Counted from the stretch's first letter, positions 1-9,919 are shown. The stretch is DNA of 57,222 bases from an uncultured bacterium (GCA_903835185.1 CAILLX010000008.1:1-57222); one strand, 5' to 3'. Notes: a model not told the origin generated them from the sequence alone. A program made the numbers and translations.

Positions 1-320
<320 letters not shown>

Positions 321-378
321 GGGAGTAATCAGGAAAGATTCACTTAGTTGTGAGTCAAACCCTGACAATTGTCCTCTT

Positions 379-498
379 CCTACGGGTTTAGGCTCGTAGG
401 GGTTGCACTAGTGGCAACCCTATCACGAAGAAGAGAGGCAGCTCCTAGGTCGATGCCAACGAAGCAGTTTGGGTGGATTTCTACTCAAGACCAAACTG
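379..498 (+). other. Structured 3' flank of the 16S gene (hairpins)
   Basis: Three short inverted repeats follow the 16S gene: cctacg/cgtagg at 379-384 and 395-400, ggttgc/gcaacc at 401-406 and 414-419, and cagtttgg/ccaaactg at 465-472 and 491-498. A weaker ctcttc/gaagag pairing could enclose the first two. Such stems are where rRNA precursors are normally cut, so a processing role is inferred. No tRNA cloverleaf or 23S start is seen between the 16S gene and the terminator. Confidence 0.5.
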
Positions 499-567
499 AA
501 TGAGGCGACAGGCGTTCTTGAATGGCTATTCAGTTATCAGTGTTCGAAAGTTCAATATGAACCGGAG

Positions 568-598
568 TGCAGACCTTATGGTCTGCATTTTTGTTTTG
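568..598 (+). terminator. Rho-independent terminator after 16S
   Basis: A perfect 8-bp stem (tgcagacc/ggtctgca, 568-575 and 580-587) with a 4-nt loop is followed at once by a T-rich run (588-598). It lies about 250 bp after the 16S 3' end and would stop the rRNA transcript before any 23S gene. Confidence 0.85.
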
Positions 599-764
599 TG
601 GGATTTTTTATGCCAACCGCTGTTGCTGGTTTAGAGTGCTTTGGAGAGTCTAGGGTGTTCGGAAAGGTGTACAGGGCTGCGGAAGTAATGCTGCTGAATT
701 TATCTCAGTTCGAGGATGGGCTGAAAATGTCACGCGGAGGTCACTGCATGATCTTATATTGTTG

Positions 765-1757
765 ATGTTCAGGTCGATTGTGAGGATCGTTCTTGTGAGC
801 AGACTGGATAAAGACAAATGTGGATACATGCCTGTTGAACGGGTTTGTGATGGCGATCCAGGTATGTCTGGAAGCCAGCTTGGCGAGAAAATTCTCAATG
901 AGCAAGCCTCAGGTGACGCCGGGTTAAAACACAGACGGGTAAGGGCTGGCGGAAGTAAGTCTCTTCCCGGGTTAACGTTGGCTGATGGAGCTACTGTCCT
1001 GGCTGAAACGGGGACACGCAGAGAGCACAGTGAGGCGTGGAGACAGTACGCCGGTGCGGCTGTGTCCGATGTGCCTTTCCGTGAGTTGATGCCGCTTGAA
1101 AAATTGGAGCTTCTGGGCGCAGCGGTAGCTAAGCATGAACGTAATCTGGAGAGAATGCGGCAGGAGTCCTCAGCTGGAGCGCCTGATGTATCGAAGCTCA
1201 AGGACTATCTTGCTACTGCTGGTGGCAAGCATAGTGCAGCTTATGAAAATGAGTCTCCCTATATTCAAGGACTAATCGACAGATTTGAAGGCAGATTTTT
1301 AAACAATGCTTCGCAGGCTATAGCAATGGCTGTCGGCGGTGGCAGCGCCGGTGTTCAGTATGGTATCGAGATGACTAGAAGCAGGCAGTTTATTGAGATG
1401 CTTAAGTCCGAAGAGGGTAAGCTGCTCAAGGGTCTTGGCATAACAGGCGAGCAGCACAAGGAAATGCTCCGTCCTGCTGCAGATGGGACTGCTGGCGGAG
1501 TGTGGTCGACTGCGTCCGGGGACACAATAAAGTTCGTTAAAGGCGAAGGCGATATTGTGGAGGCGGTTATGATGAATGGGAGCAAAATCGGCAGGCTGGC
1601 TTTTGTCGGTAGTACGAGTCTTGATGGTACTCTGGAGGGGAACTGGGTTGCTTTCTCGACGAATCCTGGTGTAGTTGTGACAGTCAACAACGGAATCTTA
1701 ACTGTGCGCCCGCAAGGCGCCGGAATTAGTCCGATCAAATTTCGCAAGTCAGAATAG
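765..1757 (+). CDS. Hypothetical protein, about 330 aa
   Basis: A long open frame of unrecognised function. There is no clear signal peptide or membrane span. The middle (about residues 120-230) looks helical. The last 90 residues are rich in Gly, Val and Thr with alternating polar and hydrophobic residues, suggesting beta structure. The start is uncertain: a TTG at 759 and an ATG at 765 are candidates, and the nearest good ribosome-binding site (ggaggt at 737-742) is too far from either and better placed for a 5-codon frame opening at 748. Codon use is ordinary for the window. A frame of 183 codons runs on the other strand but looks like a shadow. Confidence 0.6.
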   Translation: MFRSIVRIVLVSRLDKDKCGYMPVERVCDGDPGMSGSQLGEKILNEQASGDAGLKHRRVRAGGSKSLPGLTLADGATVLAETGTRREHSEAWRQYAGAAVSDVPFRELMPLEKLELLGAAVAKHERNLERMRQESSAGAPDVSKLKDYLATAGGKHSAAYENESPYIQGLIDRFEGRFLNNASQAIAMAVGGGSAGVQYGIEMTRSRQFIEMLKSEEGKLLKGLGITGEQHKEMLRPAADGTAGGVWSTASGDTIKFVKGEGDIVEAVMMNGSKIGRLAFVGSTSLDGTLEGNWVAFSTNPGVVVTVNNGILTVRPQGAGISPIKFRKSE

Positions 1758-2134
1758 GCGAACTACAGTCAAGTTGACTGGGTCAGCTGGATGACAGAGT
1801 TAATCTCGCTACAAACGTTCTGCAGCTTAGATATCACGCGCAAGTCACTGAGGGAGTATATGCTGTTGCGGCTGTGAGGTTGCAGACAAACAAATCGCTG
1901 AATTAGATACACATCTCCCTTGATGCCTGGCATCCACTACCAGAACTGACCCTGCCTGAACATGCGCATGACACCAAACCATGCAATGGTGGCATAGACT
2001 GTCTGCATTGACATGTCTTGCAGACAGTCTGGTATTCAAGGCAGCGGCTCGGCTGTAATATTTCAGGATGTTCTGTCCGAGTCAACCCGTTATCTTGTTA
2101 AAGGGCAAAATGGTTTGGCGAGAACCTCGTTTGA
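1758..2134. other. Gene-free stretch with an 11-bp inverted repeat
   Basis: No convincing gene is seen between the plus-strand unknown gene and the minus-strand small membrane protein. The stretch separates convergent genes. It holds a perfect inverted repeat, agactgtctgc at 1996-2006 and its complement at 2020-2030, with a 13-nt loop. There is no T-run on either side, so it is not a classical terminator. Confidence 0.6.
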
Positions 2135-2374
2135 CTAAGCGTGAGAATGCTTAGAGTGTTCTTTGCGTTCAGCAGTTACTTCTGCCATCAGATCGCCGGC
2201 TTCTGCCTTCGCTTCTGCAATCATCACTTTGGCGTTATCGACGGCCATAAGACCAACTTTGATTACTGCCTTTGATGTGCAACGAACCATTTTGCGTCCA
2301 CCGGGAACGGCAAACAAAACAAGTGCTGCTATTCCCCACGGTCCTGCAAGCGCTTCAAGAATCTCTTCAAACAT
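2135..2374 (-). CDS. Small DUF5132-like single-pass membrane protein
   Basis: A 79-residue protein with a hydrophobic segment at about residues 10-28, then a basic and helical stretch, an Ala/Glu-rich amphipathic helix, and a His-containing tail (HSKHSHA). The length and layout match small DUF5132-type proteins, which from memory are often encoded beside metal-transporting P-type ATPases. It is preceded by a good ribosome-binding site (agaggaga, 7 nt before the ATG) and is the last gene of a unit with the 201-residue relative and the ATPase. By analogy with mycobacterial PacL chaperones (DUF1490; one membrane span plus a metal-binding tail), it may hold or scaffold the ATPase or bind its metal. 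That role is inference. Confidence 0.65.
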   Translation of the reverse strand: MFEEILEALAGPWGIAALVLFAVPGGRKMVRCTSKAVIKVGLMAVDNAKVMIAEAKAEAGDLMAEVTAERKEHSKHSHA

Positions 2375-2418
2375 TACAAAATCTCCTCTTGTGATTTGTC
2401 AGTACGCAAATTTATCGA

Positions 2419-3024
2419 TTAGTAGGAGTTTGCCTGTGCTCGCTCCATGGCCTTTTGCCACGTATCTTTAACACCTTTACGACTGTCGGCAGCAACAGGA
2501 ATCTCAAGGAGGACCAGCTGTTCCCGATTCAGTCCTTTTATCAAGTCTTCAAACTCTGCCACTGTGAGGTCGTTGAGATTCATCTCCAATGCGCTCGGTT
2601 CGGCAGAGACAGCTACCATTTCAGAAGCAGCTGCTTCGCTGGATTCTACTTCTTGCAGGGTAAGAGGCTCAGTAAGTTCTGGTGGTGCAGCGGATTTGCC
2701 AACAGGCGTGCCTGCAACCATCGCCACAGGTTCTGCAATATGTGCTGCCCGATCAACAGTGGTGCTGTCACAATGCTTGCTAGCTTTCGCTGATGTGATC
2801 TGAGCAATAACAGTCACTGGTGCCGCTGTATGGCTTAACTCCTCACGCGCCTCCTGGACCAACAAATTCACTTCATCAGTGATTTCAAACATCGTGCGCA
2901 GGAAGGACTTGGACAAAGTGCGCACAATTCCGGATAAACCAGGCAAAGTCAAAGCAGCTAATGCTGCCACGCCCAGGTAACGTAGTCTTCCTTCTGCAAA
3001 TAGCAAGTCGAATATTTCGTCCAT
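2419..3024 (-). CDS. DUF5132-like membrane protein with long acidic tail
   Basis: About 201 residues. The N-terminus (MDEIFDLLFAEGR, then a hydrophobic span at about 16-32 and an amphipathic helix) resembles the 79-residue protein just downstream, so the two look like paralogues. The remaining 130 residues are low-complexity and rich in Ala, Glu, Val and Ser. They end in a short ordered segment (about 155-200) with the pattern LTVAEFEDLIKGL. The ATG at 3024 is chosen because it aligns with the start of the paralogue; an upstream in-frame start at 3111 would add 29 residues without similarity. It lies between the ATPase and the small paralogue on the same strand. Its role is unknown, perhaps an ATPase partner. 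Confidence 0.6.
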   Translation of the reverse strand: MDEIFDLLFAEGRLRYLGVAALAALTLPGLSGIVRTLSKSFLRTMFEITDEVNLLVQEAREELSHTAAPVTVIAQITSAKASKHCDSTTVDRAAHIAEPVAMVAGTPVGKSAAPPELTEPLTLQEVESSEAAASEMVAVSAEPSALEMNLNDLTVAEFEDLIKGLNREQLVLLEIPVAADSRKGVKDTWQKAMERAQANSY

Positions 3025-3302
3025 AATTCCGTTAGTAAAAATGAGTAGGAGTCTAATACGTGAAGAACAACCAACCATTGTAATTGTCCGCTGGTCCGTG
3101 ACAATATTCAACTCTTTAATACTGGTTTTGCCTTATGTCTCAGCTGTTTAATCTCCTGTGATGAGTTTTCTGTAGCCTTAAAAAAGCAGTGCCGGATAGC
3201 AATCGGGAAGATTGATAATGTCCTCAAGCCTGATTGGCTTGCCTTGCTGCAATGATCTCGCTGGTGTTATATATGACATCAGTCTGGGCAGGCAGAGATC
3301 CT

Positions 3303-5933
3303 CTAATGTGCCTTACGCAATGCAGGTCTGATGCCGTTTAGACAAGCCACGACTGCAGAGCCATTGCTAATCAATGTTGAGATTACAGGGTTAAGCAATC
3401 CCAGAGCTGCTCCAAAGTAAGCAAAACCGTTGGTGCCCATTGTAATGAGCGTATTCTGCTTGATGAGACTCATTGCTTCACGAGAGGCATCGATGGCTTG
3501 CACCAACTTGCGAAGGTCCTCAGTCATGAGTACAACACCGGCTATCTCGCGTGAAATCTCAGCTCCGCTGCAGATGGAGATACCTATATCGGCATGCGAT
3601 AGTGCTGGCGAGTCGTTGATACCATCACCAATTACTGCAACAACATGTCCTTGCGCCTGGTATTCCTTGACTATTGCTGTCTTGTCTTCCGGAAGCATAT
3701 TGGCGTGGTAGCCGGTCAAGCCAAGCTTGGCGGATACTCGTGCTGCAATTTCAGGGCTGTCACCGGTGAGCATTACCAGCTTGTCGATGCCACGTTTCCG
3801 CAAGGCTTGCATTACCTCGGCGCTCTCGGTACGCACCTTGTCACGATAAGGAAGCGTGGCTGTGTGGCATCCATCCACGGCAAGATAAAGCAACGAGCTG
3901 CCCTGGCTGTACTGGTGCTGCTGCTCTGTCTCCGAGAGGCAAGAGCGGACGCCCAGTTCTGCCATGAAGCGATCACTTCCCAGATGCACAGTGTAACCGT
4001 TGACCTTAGCTTCCAAGCCACGACCAACCTTGAAGTCGAGCGAATCTCGCTCAGGCACTATAAGCTCGAGCACCTCGGCTTTGCGGCAGACAGCCAGTGA
4101 AACCGGGTGAGTTTGCCTGATGGCAGCTGCAGCGGCTAGTGCGAGAGCCTCGTCTTCGGGAATGCCATTGTGGCGAATAACGTTTTCAATTTCAGGGACT
4201 CCATGCGTTAGGGTGCCTGTCTTATCAAAGATGATTACAGAAGCTTGAGAAAGCTTCTCCAAGTAGGCGCCGCCTTTAATGAGGATGCCGTTTTTGGCAC
4301 AGGCGGCCATGCTGGACAACACTGTCGTTGGGGCGGAGACACGTATACCGGTTCCAAAGTCGACAGTAACTATGGCGGCAAAGCGACTGACACTGCGCAC
4401 AGCCAATGATGCAAGCGTAGCACCAGCTAGAGATGGAGATACCAGACCGTCGGCTATGCGCTCAGCATAGTTTTGAGCTCGTGTTTCATGAACAGGCGCT
4501 GAGTCTACCAGCTGGACAATTCTGGCAGCTTTGGTATCTGCACCAACGCCGGTGGCACAAAGGTATATGCGTCCTTCGGTTACTGTGGTACCGGCAAATA
4601 CGTTGTCTCCCGCGCCTTTGAGAACCGGCACCGACTCGCCTGTAAGAACTTGCTGGTCGACTGTGGCAGAATCGCTTGTTACTGTGCCATCAACCGGTAT
4701 GCGCGAGCCTGTGTAAACAATGACTGTATCGCCGACAACAATTTCAGTCGCCGGGATCTGCACCTTCTTATCGTCACGCACAACCCATGCCAGCATCTTT
4801 TCGTACTCAAGCAGTCCGTCTATTGCTTTGCGTGAACGAGCCTTTGTCAGATCTCTTATATAGTCGGCAAGGACTATCAACCAGACGATAATTGCTGCAT
4901 TGCGCACATCGCCCGTGGCCACCGCTGCCACAACGGACAAGGCATCAAGAAAGTCGATGTTTAAGCGCCGCTCTTTAGTGATTGTGTTCCAGGCTCTCTG
5001 GAAGACCGGGATGGAAATTATTCCAATCAGAGGATAGGCGAGCCAAGAGATCACCGGTATGTTAAGCACGCTCAGGATTGATGCCACAGTAGCAATGTAA
5101 AGTGGAAGTTTGGAACTGTCATTGCTGGAAGTTTTGGCAGGCACTACCTGAGTCTGTTCGTATGCGCTGCGTAGAATTTCGTCAGGCGAGAAAGTGGAGA
5201 TGGCGAAGAGCAGCTCTTCAGCAGAGGTCTCACTCTGGTCAAAAGCGACCACAACACTGCCGATTGCAGAGGTGACACGAACTGAAAGTACTCCTGCCAG
5301 TGCAGTGATGCATCGTTCCAACCCGACGGCAAATGTGGAGTCATAAGTAATGCGGGTAATCTGAACGCGCATGCGGCCAGGGACTACGTGAATAAGGTTA
5401 GTGGCGTATTCTTCATTATTTGGTAAGACTGCGGGAACGCTTGGTGCATTGGATTGCACGCAGACAATCGCTGTAGCTGGCTCATCCTGTGCAACACGCA
5501 TATCCTGTAAAACAGCGCACATTTGATCAACACTAAAAATTGAACGATCGACCAGAATTACGGCGGTGGCTGCCCACTTATTAACAGAGACTGAGTTAAC
5601 CCCGGGGCAAGAGGCGATTGATTCTGATAACTGGGCGGAAAAGTCAGGCTGGCTGCGCAACTCCTGGCAGGATACACGAATCCGTCCGGGGACCGAGTGC
5701 AATACCTTAAATTGAAGCTGCTTTACTGGCAGTTCTTGTGCTGGAGACTCCCCCAGGCAGGACTCCTCCAGCCAGGACTCACCCTCTGGAGTGATTGGCG
5801 GAGCTGTAAAGGCGGAAGAGACTTGCTTGTCAGCCTGATATGTATGCTTTCTCAACGTTTGTCTTGTTTCTGCAGTATTGCCAGCGCGTAATTTTCTGCT
5901 TGGTGCTGCGCATTTTTTTGTTCCGGCTGTCAT
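3303..5933 (-). CDS. P1B-type heavy-metal P-type ATPase with two HMA_2-like domains
   Basis: An 876-residue metal-transporting P-type ATPase of the inner membrane. In order: a basic N-terminal tail; two HMA-like domains with a PGRxR motif and no CxxC (about 70-130 and 180-245); membrane spans; the actuator TGES at about 431-434; the phosphorylation motif DKTGTLT with Asp570; the HP dipeptide typical of P1B ATPases; and GDGINDSPAL in the hinge. In the metal-site helix before the P domain the usual CPC is replaced by Gly-Thr-Gly at about 527-529 (DFGTGIRVSAP). Metal specificity therefore cannot be read from CPC; the closest known functional parallel is the CtpC-like group (Mn/Zn export). It is the first gene of a unit with two DUF5132-like proteins. 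An agagg site precedes the ATG. Confidence 0.9.
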   Translation of the reverse strand: MTAGTKKCAAPSRKLRAGNTAETRQTLRKHTYQADKQVSSAFTAPPITPEGESWLEESCLGESPAQELPVKQLQFKVLHSVPGRIRVSCQELRSQPDFSAQLSESIASCPGVNSVSVNKWAATAVILVDRSIFSVDQMCAVLQDMRVAQDEPATAIVCVQSNAPSVPAVLPNNEEYATNLIHVVPGRMRVQITRITYDSTFAVGLERCITALAGVLSVRVTSAIGSVVVAFDQSETSAEELLFAISTFSPDEILRSAYEQTQVVPAKTSSNDSSKLPLYIATVASILSVLNIPVISWLAYPLIGIISIPVFQRAWNTITKERRLNIDFLDALSVVAAVATGDVRNAAIIVWLIVLADYIRDLTKARSRKAIDGLLEYEKMLAWVVRDDKKVQIPATEIVVGDTVIVYTGSRIPVDGTVTSDSATVDQQVLTGESVPVLKGAGDNVFAGTTVTEGRIYLCATGVGADTKAARIVQLVDSAPVHETRAQNYAERIADGLVSPSLAGATLASLAVRSVSRFAAIVTVDFGTGIRVSAPTTVLSSMAACAKNGILIKGGAYLEKLSQASVIIFDKTGTLTHGVPEIENVIRHNGIPEDEALALAAAAAIRQTHPVSLAVCRKAEVLELIVPERDSLDFKVGRGLEAKVNGYTVHLGSDRFMAELGVRSCLSETEQQHQYSQGSSLLYLAVDGCHTATLPYRDKVRTESAEVMQALRKRGIDKLVMLTGDSPEIAARVSAKLGLTGYHANMLPEDKTAIVKEYQAQGHVVAVIGDGINDSPALSHADIGISICSGAEISREIAGVVLMTEDLRKLVQAIDASREAMSLIKQNTLITMGTNGFAYFGAALGLLNPVISTLISNGSAVVACLNGIRPALRKAH

Positions 5934-6448
5934 CAGTCTGGTCGCCTCTTGCTAAGGTTGAATAAGCAGTCGTTAACTTCATGATTGCGGTGTTAAGGTG
6001 CCTTCCTTATACACAGAGCTGCAAAACCTACAGCAACCTATTTAACTTGGAAAGCAGACAGCTTACTTTGTCAAACAACGTTACACTCAAGCAAGCCTCA
6101 ACAAACAAAAAGACGGCATTAAGAATGTTAATAATTTGCCATCACTCTTTCGAGCGATGGGGCTGCTCTGCAAATCAAGCAGCTGTTGCTTTTGCAGGGA
6201 TGGGGGTGATCGTTTAGCGCGCTCTTGGCATCGTGTTTCCAGAGTTTGCTTCTTATCATTTCTTAACAGGTGTCGCGCCGCGTCTGTTGCATTGTCCATC
6301 GGCAGTGCACCGACAAGATGCGGATGCTCGATTGTCCAGGTTTCTGCAACGAGCACAGCCTGCTGGCAGTCCATACAGGCGAGCAACACTGGATGTCATA
6401 TAGCAAGTGCTGCTCAGGAGCCAGATGAGATTTCCTCTGTCTGGATAC
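5934..6448. other. Gene-free stretch between ATPase and TPR gene
   Basis: Frames of about 100 codons occur on both strands here, but they overlap one another, lack ribosome-binding sites and show no family signature. The part near 5934-6000 should hold the promoter of the minus-strand metal ATPase; no clear -35/-10 pair was picked out. Nothing else is supported. Confidence 0.5.
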
Positions 6449-7657
6449 CTACTGCATGATACCGGATATGGTGTTAGCTCTGGCGTGCAGTTGATCTACT
6501 TCCTGCATCTCTCCGAGGTAGTATAAGGCGTAGGCGTATTTCTGCAGATATGGGACCAGTTTGACTGAGCTGGGACCGTTAAACTGTTCGGACAGGTCTA
6601 GAGCAGTTTTGAGCACCGGTGCGGCTGCTGCATAGTTCTTCTCCTGGCAGTAGAGACTGCCGAGAGCCAGGGCGGCACGGGCATCATCGCCATATTTAGA
6701 TGGTTCGGTTGCCCAGAAATTCTTTGCTCTTAGGTAAAGGTCTTCAGCCTGTTTGTATTTTTCAGATTTGATGAAACACTGTGCTAGTTTGTCCAGGCGA
6801 CCATAAACTACTGGATCGTCTGGAGGCAAAATTTTCTCGCTGATATCTAGTGCATCTGCAAAAAATGATTCACATTCGGCATAGTTGTTTTGTGTCTGAT
6901 ACAAACTGCCAAGATTATCGTAGCTGTTTGCTAGTGACAGGTGCTCTTTGCCAAGCACGGTTGATTTCACATCTAGAGCAGCTTTGAATAGTCTGTAGGC
7001 AAGATCGAAATTACCTGACAGGCGATAAAGATTACCTATATCGTCGCATGCAATTGCCCATTCTATGGCTGGATTGGCTGCCTCTGATTGTGCCACTCCG
7101 GCCCAGCCCTGTAGTGGTACCCCTTTTTGTAGCTTAACCTTGAATGTGCTCAGCCCGGCTGGCTCCTTTAGCTTGCCTTCAATAAATGAAAGCAGCTGTT
7201 CTGTTAAAGGATCGGCTTTTTTTGCGGTGCCGCAAGTAAGGTAAAAGCGGATCAAGGATCCCATAGCTGGTATTGTCTTGCCGTCCAGGGTGCCTATGGC
7301 TTGCTGTTTAATAAAAAGAGCCTCTTCCAGATATGGCTCTGCTTCGTCAAAGCGTCCTCGAATTGTGTAAAGGCGACCGAGTTCATCAAAGCTTTTTGCC
7401 AGGTGCAGGTCTGCCATTCCGAAGCTGCCTGCTGCTATGACAGCCTCCTTGAGCAAAGGTTCGGCACGCCAGTACTCTCCTGCATCGAGAGCTGCCGACC
7501 CTTCGCGTTGAATCTTATCCCAGCTTTCAATCGTGGCAGATGAAGCGGCGACCGGTAAGCAAGCAACACGACACCATAGCAAGGCACAGACAGTAAGCTG
7601 CGCAATCAAAGGGATGCCAGACAGTCCCCGGAGAGATCTATGGGCTTTTGGCAACAT
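6449..7657 (-). CDS. Exported TPR-repeat protein
   Basis: 402 residues. The N-terminus has a basic patch and a hydrophobic stretch (about 17-38) ending in Ala-rich sequence, so it is likely exported. Most of the rest is tetratricopeptide repeat of the paired 42-residue TPR_12/kinesin-light-chain type: repeats with the pattern A..Y...GR(F/Y)..AE..(L/Y)..AL at about 75-120, 205-290 and 290-380. TPR arrays bind protein partners, but the partner is unknown. The gene stands alone, with gene-free DNA on both sides. Only a weak ribosome-binding site is seen before the ATG. Confidence 0.8.
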   Translation of the reverse strand: MLPKAHRSLRGLSGIPLIAQLTVCALLWCRVACLPVAASSATIESWDKIQREGSAALDAGEYWRAEPLLKEAVIAAGSFGMADLHLAKSFDELGRLYTIRGRFDEAEPYLEEALFIKQQAIGTLDGKTIPAMGSLIRFYLTCGTAKKADPLTEQLLSFIEGKLKEPAGLSTFKVKLQKGVPLQGWAGVAQSEAANPAIEWAIACDDIGNLYRLSGNFDLAYRLFKAALDVKSTVLGKEHLSLANSYDNLGSLYQTQNNYAECESFFADALDISEKILPPDDPVVYGRLDKLAQCFIKSEKYKQAEDLYLRAKNFWATEPSKYGDDARAALALGSLYCQEKNYAAAAPVLKTALDLSEQFNGPSSVKLVPYLQKYAYALYYLGEMQEVDQLHARANTISGIMQ

Positions 7658-7928
7658 TCTTACTATGACCTGCTTCTTTGATTCATGCAGTAATTGTAGT
7701 GGATGAAGCCGGTCTCATCTGAGAATGATGTAAGGAGTAAGCGCTCGTCAAGGAGTCTTTTCAAATGCGTGTATTGATGTCAGGATGAGAGCTGAACCGC
7801 CAGACATGCTCTGTGTACTCATGTATGAATTAGTTCTTTTAATTGACCCGCAGACTGAGACAAGCATTTATGATCATCTAGATAGAGCTACCGCTCTGTA
7901 TATATAGGTTACTTGCCCGATAACAGCC

Positions 7929-9401
7929 ATGGTAGCCACAGAGGGCAAAGTGAGACAACGGATGTTCAAGGAAATTGCGCCTATCCTGCTGGTGCTCCTG
8001 CTCGGCAACTGCTCTGCAGCTGTGTTGGCCGGCACTGAATCAGGTTCGCCGCTTTCTACAGCTGGCGTAAGCCCGTACTTCGATTGGGGTGAAGGTCAGG
8101 GTAGACGTTCGCAGCAAAGACAATGTGAGACCAAATTGCTTCGTGGCGGTGTGCAAGTTCAGTGTGCTCCTGTCGGTGCGGATAGGGGACCGGCAGCTGT
8201 TGTGCCGGGGGATTCTGGAAGGACAGATGCAGGCAGCGCAGGTGCAAGTGGTAGCTACATCGGTACACCGCCGTTAGTTACTTTGCACAGTGCAATTATG
8301 CCTGTCGCGCAGATAGGAAGCGGTGATTTGGCTGTAGACAGTCTTTTTGCAATGACTTTGCCGGGCTCTCAGAAAGATGGAGAAGGCAGTAAGGCGGCAC
8401 ATTTTCGCGTCAACTTTCGCAAGGTAGTCTACAAGGGCAAGAATATCCTCAACTCAGTATTTGATTATCGAGCTTTTGGACCTTCTACCGAAGCAGCTGA
8501 TCTGCTTTTGGGTGGGCAGAGAAAGTTTAAGAGCTCAGAAGCAGACGGTTATTACAAGCAGCGCGAACTGGACAGCCGGCATGTGCAGAATGTAGCTAAC
8601 ATAATGCAGCTGTCCATGGGGCTGGGATTCTCCGGTACTGTGCGTGGAGAGGCGCTTATAAGCAAGAGTCTTGCTAGCTTGCGCGACCTGGTTGGTGAAA
8701 GGCGAGCAGAAGAAATCCTGGCTACACTTAAACAGGCTGCCAAAGTTTCGCGATTTGCCCGGACTGCAACAAAGCAGGATATCTGGGATATGAAAGAGCA
8801 GGAGGACAAGATTGCTCAAATTGTTCAATCAGCTTGTGGTATCGATCCGGTGGTGCAAGAGATGAGACGAGAGCTCAGCAGATATAGTCGCCATAGCAAA
8901 TTTACTGTACATGCAACCGGTATTGTTCGAGCTGCACTAAATATTGCTGCTTTCAGTCCTACGTTTCTTGCGCCTGCTGCTGAAACAGCCAATTTTGCCT
9001 TGGTGCTGGCAACCGGTGGACCCGAACAGGACAAGTTGTTGCGAGAGGTGTATCTTTCCAAGCGGCTGGAAAGCCGGCTTAAGGTGCTTGATGAAAAGGC
9101 TCACATGGCTGTTGACACGTACCACAAGGCTTTAATTCTGGAGAATCCGGTCTTGCTCACATGTAGTGAAGCGATGGTGCGACAGATGTCAGGAGAGGAC
9201 AGCGTTCGCGAGGTCTTTGGTGATGTGGTAGTGTCCAGAAATGTTCAAGTTTATCCGCCCGAAGCAGTTGAGAGTGCTGGCACTGGAGCTCCTCTAAGAA
9301 GTGCGGCGGTCGAGAGTAGAGCTCCGGCTGGTGATGCAGCTACTCCAACACTCAGTGAGATAGTGCGCAGAATGAAGTGCGAGCCTAATCCCGGCATGTA
9401 G
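7929..9401 (+). CDS. Hypothetical exported protein, 480-490 aa
   Basis: No family recognised. A signal peptide is visible (MFKEIAPILLVLLLGNCSAAVLA), so the real start may be the ATG at 7962 rather than the one at 7929; neither has a strong ribosome-binding site. After a Gly/Ser-rich stretch (about 35-110), residues 150-330 are mostly charged and helical. A hydrophobic stretch at about 340-375 could span or insert in the membrane. The C-terminal 60 residues are polar. Size, signal peptide and central hydrophobic stretch recall the unknown protein at 47561-49117, but no sequence relation could be shown. Confidence 0.75.
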   Translation: MVATEGKVRQRMFKEIAPILLVLLLGNCSAAVLAGTESGSPLSTAGVSPYFDWGEGQGRRSQQRQCETKLLRGGVQVQCAPVGADRGPAAVVPGDSGRTDAGSAGASGSYIGTPPLVTLHSAIMPVAQIGSGDLAVDSLFAMTLPGSQKDGEGSKAAHFRVNFRKVVYKGKNILNSVFDYRAFGPSTEAADLLLGGQRKFKSSEADGYYKQRELDSRHVQNVANIMQLSMGLGFSGTVRGEALISKSLASLRDLVGERRAEEILATLKQAAKVSRFARTATKQDIWDMKEQEDKIAQIVQSACGIDPVVQEMRRELSRYSRHSKFTVHATGIVRAALNIAAFSPTFLAPAAETANFALVLATGGPEQDKLLREVYLSKRLESRLKVLDEKAHMAVDTYHKALILENPVLLTCSEAMVRQMSGEDSVREVFGDVVVSRNVQVYPPEAVESAGTGAPLRSAAVESRAPAGDAATPTLSEIVRRMKCEPNPGM

Positions 9402-9919
9402 TTTGCTAGGTCAATGAGATTTTGAACTGTTTAGCCTGTTTACTGTGACATGGCACATCTCCTGCCATGTGTGTAGAAGTGCTGCCACTTGTCCCTGTCT
9501 GGAGATTTCGGAGCAGGGTTGCATCTGTTCTTTGTGAGCAAACCAATAAGCTGGCGGCAGGAAGGATCTCTCTGGCAGAGGTATCGATGAATGATTTTGG
9601 GTGGGATGCCTGTCCATGATTCTTATTTTGGGATGTATTGAGTGTGCTGGAGCTGGTGTTCTCCAGGACTGGAACGGCTCATTGAAGGGGAGTTGGAAAG
9701 TGCTAGTAAGGGAGCAGATTTCGGCTACCTGCTGGCTGAAGCAAGCACCAGAGAGGGGTGAATTTTCAAGCTGTTAATTACGGAGGTGGGCCAGTGCCCG
9801 AGAGTGAGAAGAGTGTAATCCAGGGCCGCTGTGTTGTCAAGGCTGAATCTGTCTGTACCCACACAGCTCACAGGGAACATTATCTGCTATAACTCAGGAG
9901 CTTGCGAGGAAGAAGTCAT
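9402..9919. other. Gene-free stretch before the O-methyltransferase
   Basis: No convincing gene. An 8-bp inverted repeat (acatggca/tgccatgt, 9448-9455 and 9463-9470) lies about 50 bp after the preceding stop codon but has no T-run, so it is at best a weak terminator. The rest should contain the promoter of the methyltransferase-asnS-TPR gene group. Confidence 0.5.

Noticed and set aside
650..1201. 183-codon minus-strand frame opposite the first unknown gene
   Set aside because: No ribosome-binding site and low-complexity Ser/Arg content; the plus-strand frame is longer and has better composition.
2163..2803. Plus-strand frames opposite the DUF5132-like genes
   Set aside because: They are the reverse of genes with clear membrane segments and good ribosome-binding sites.
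6087..6389. 100-codon minus-strand frame with a CxxC-like pair
   Set aside because: No ribosome-binding site or family pattern, and it overlaps an equally long plus-strand frame.
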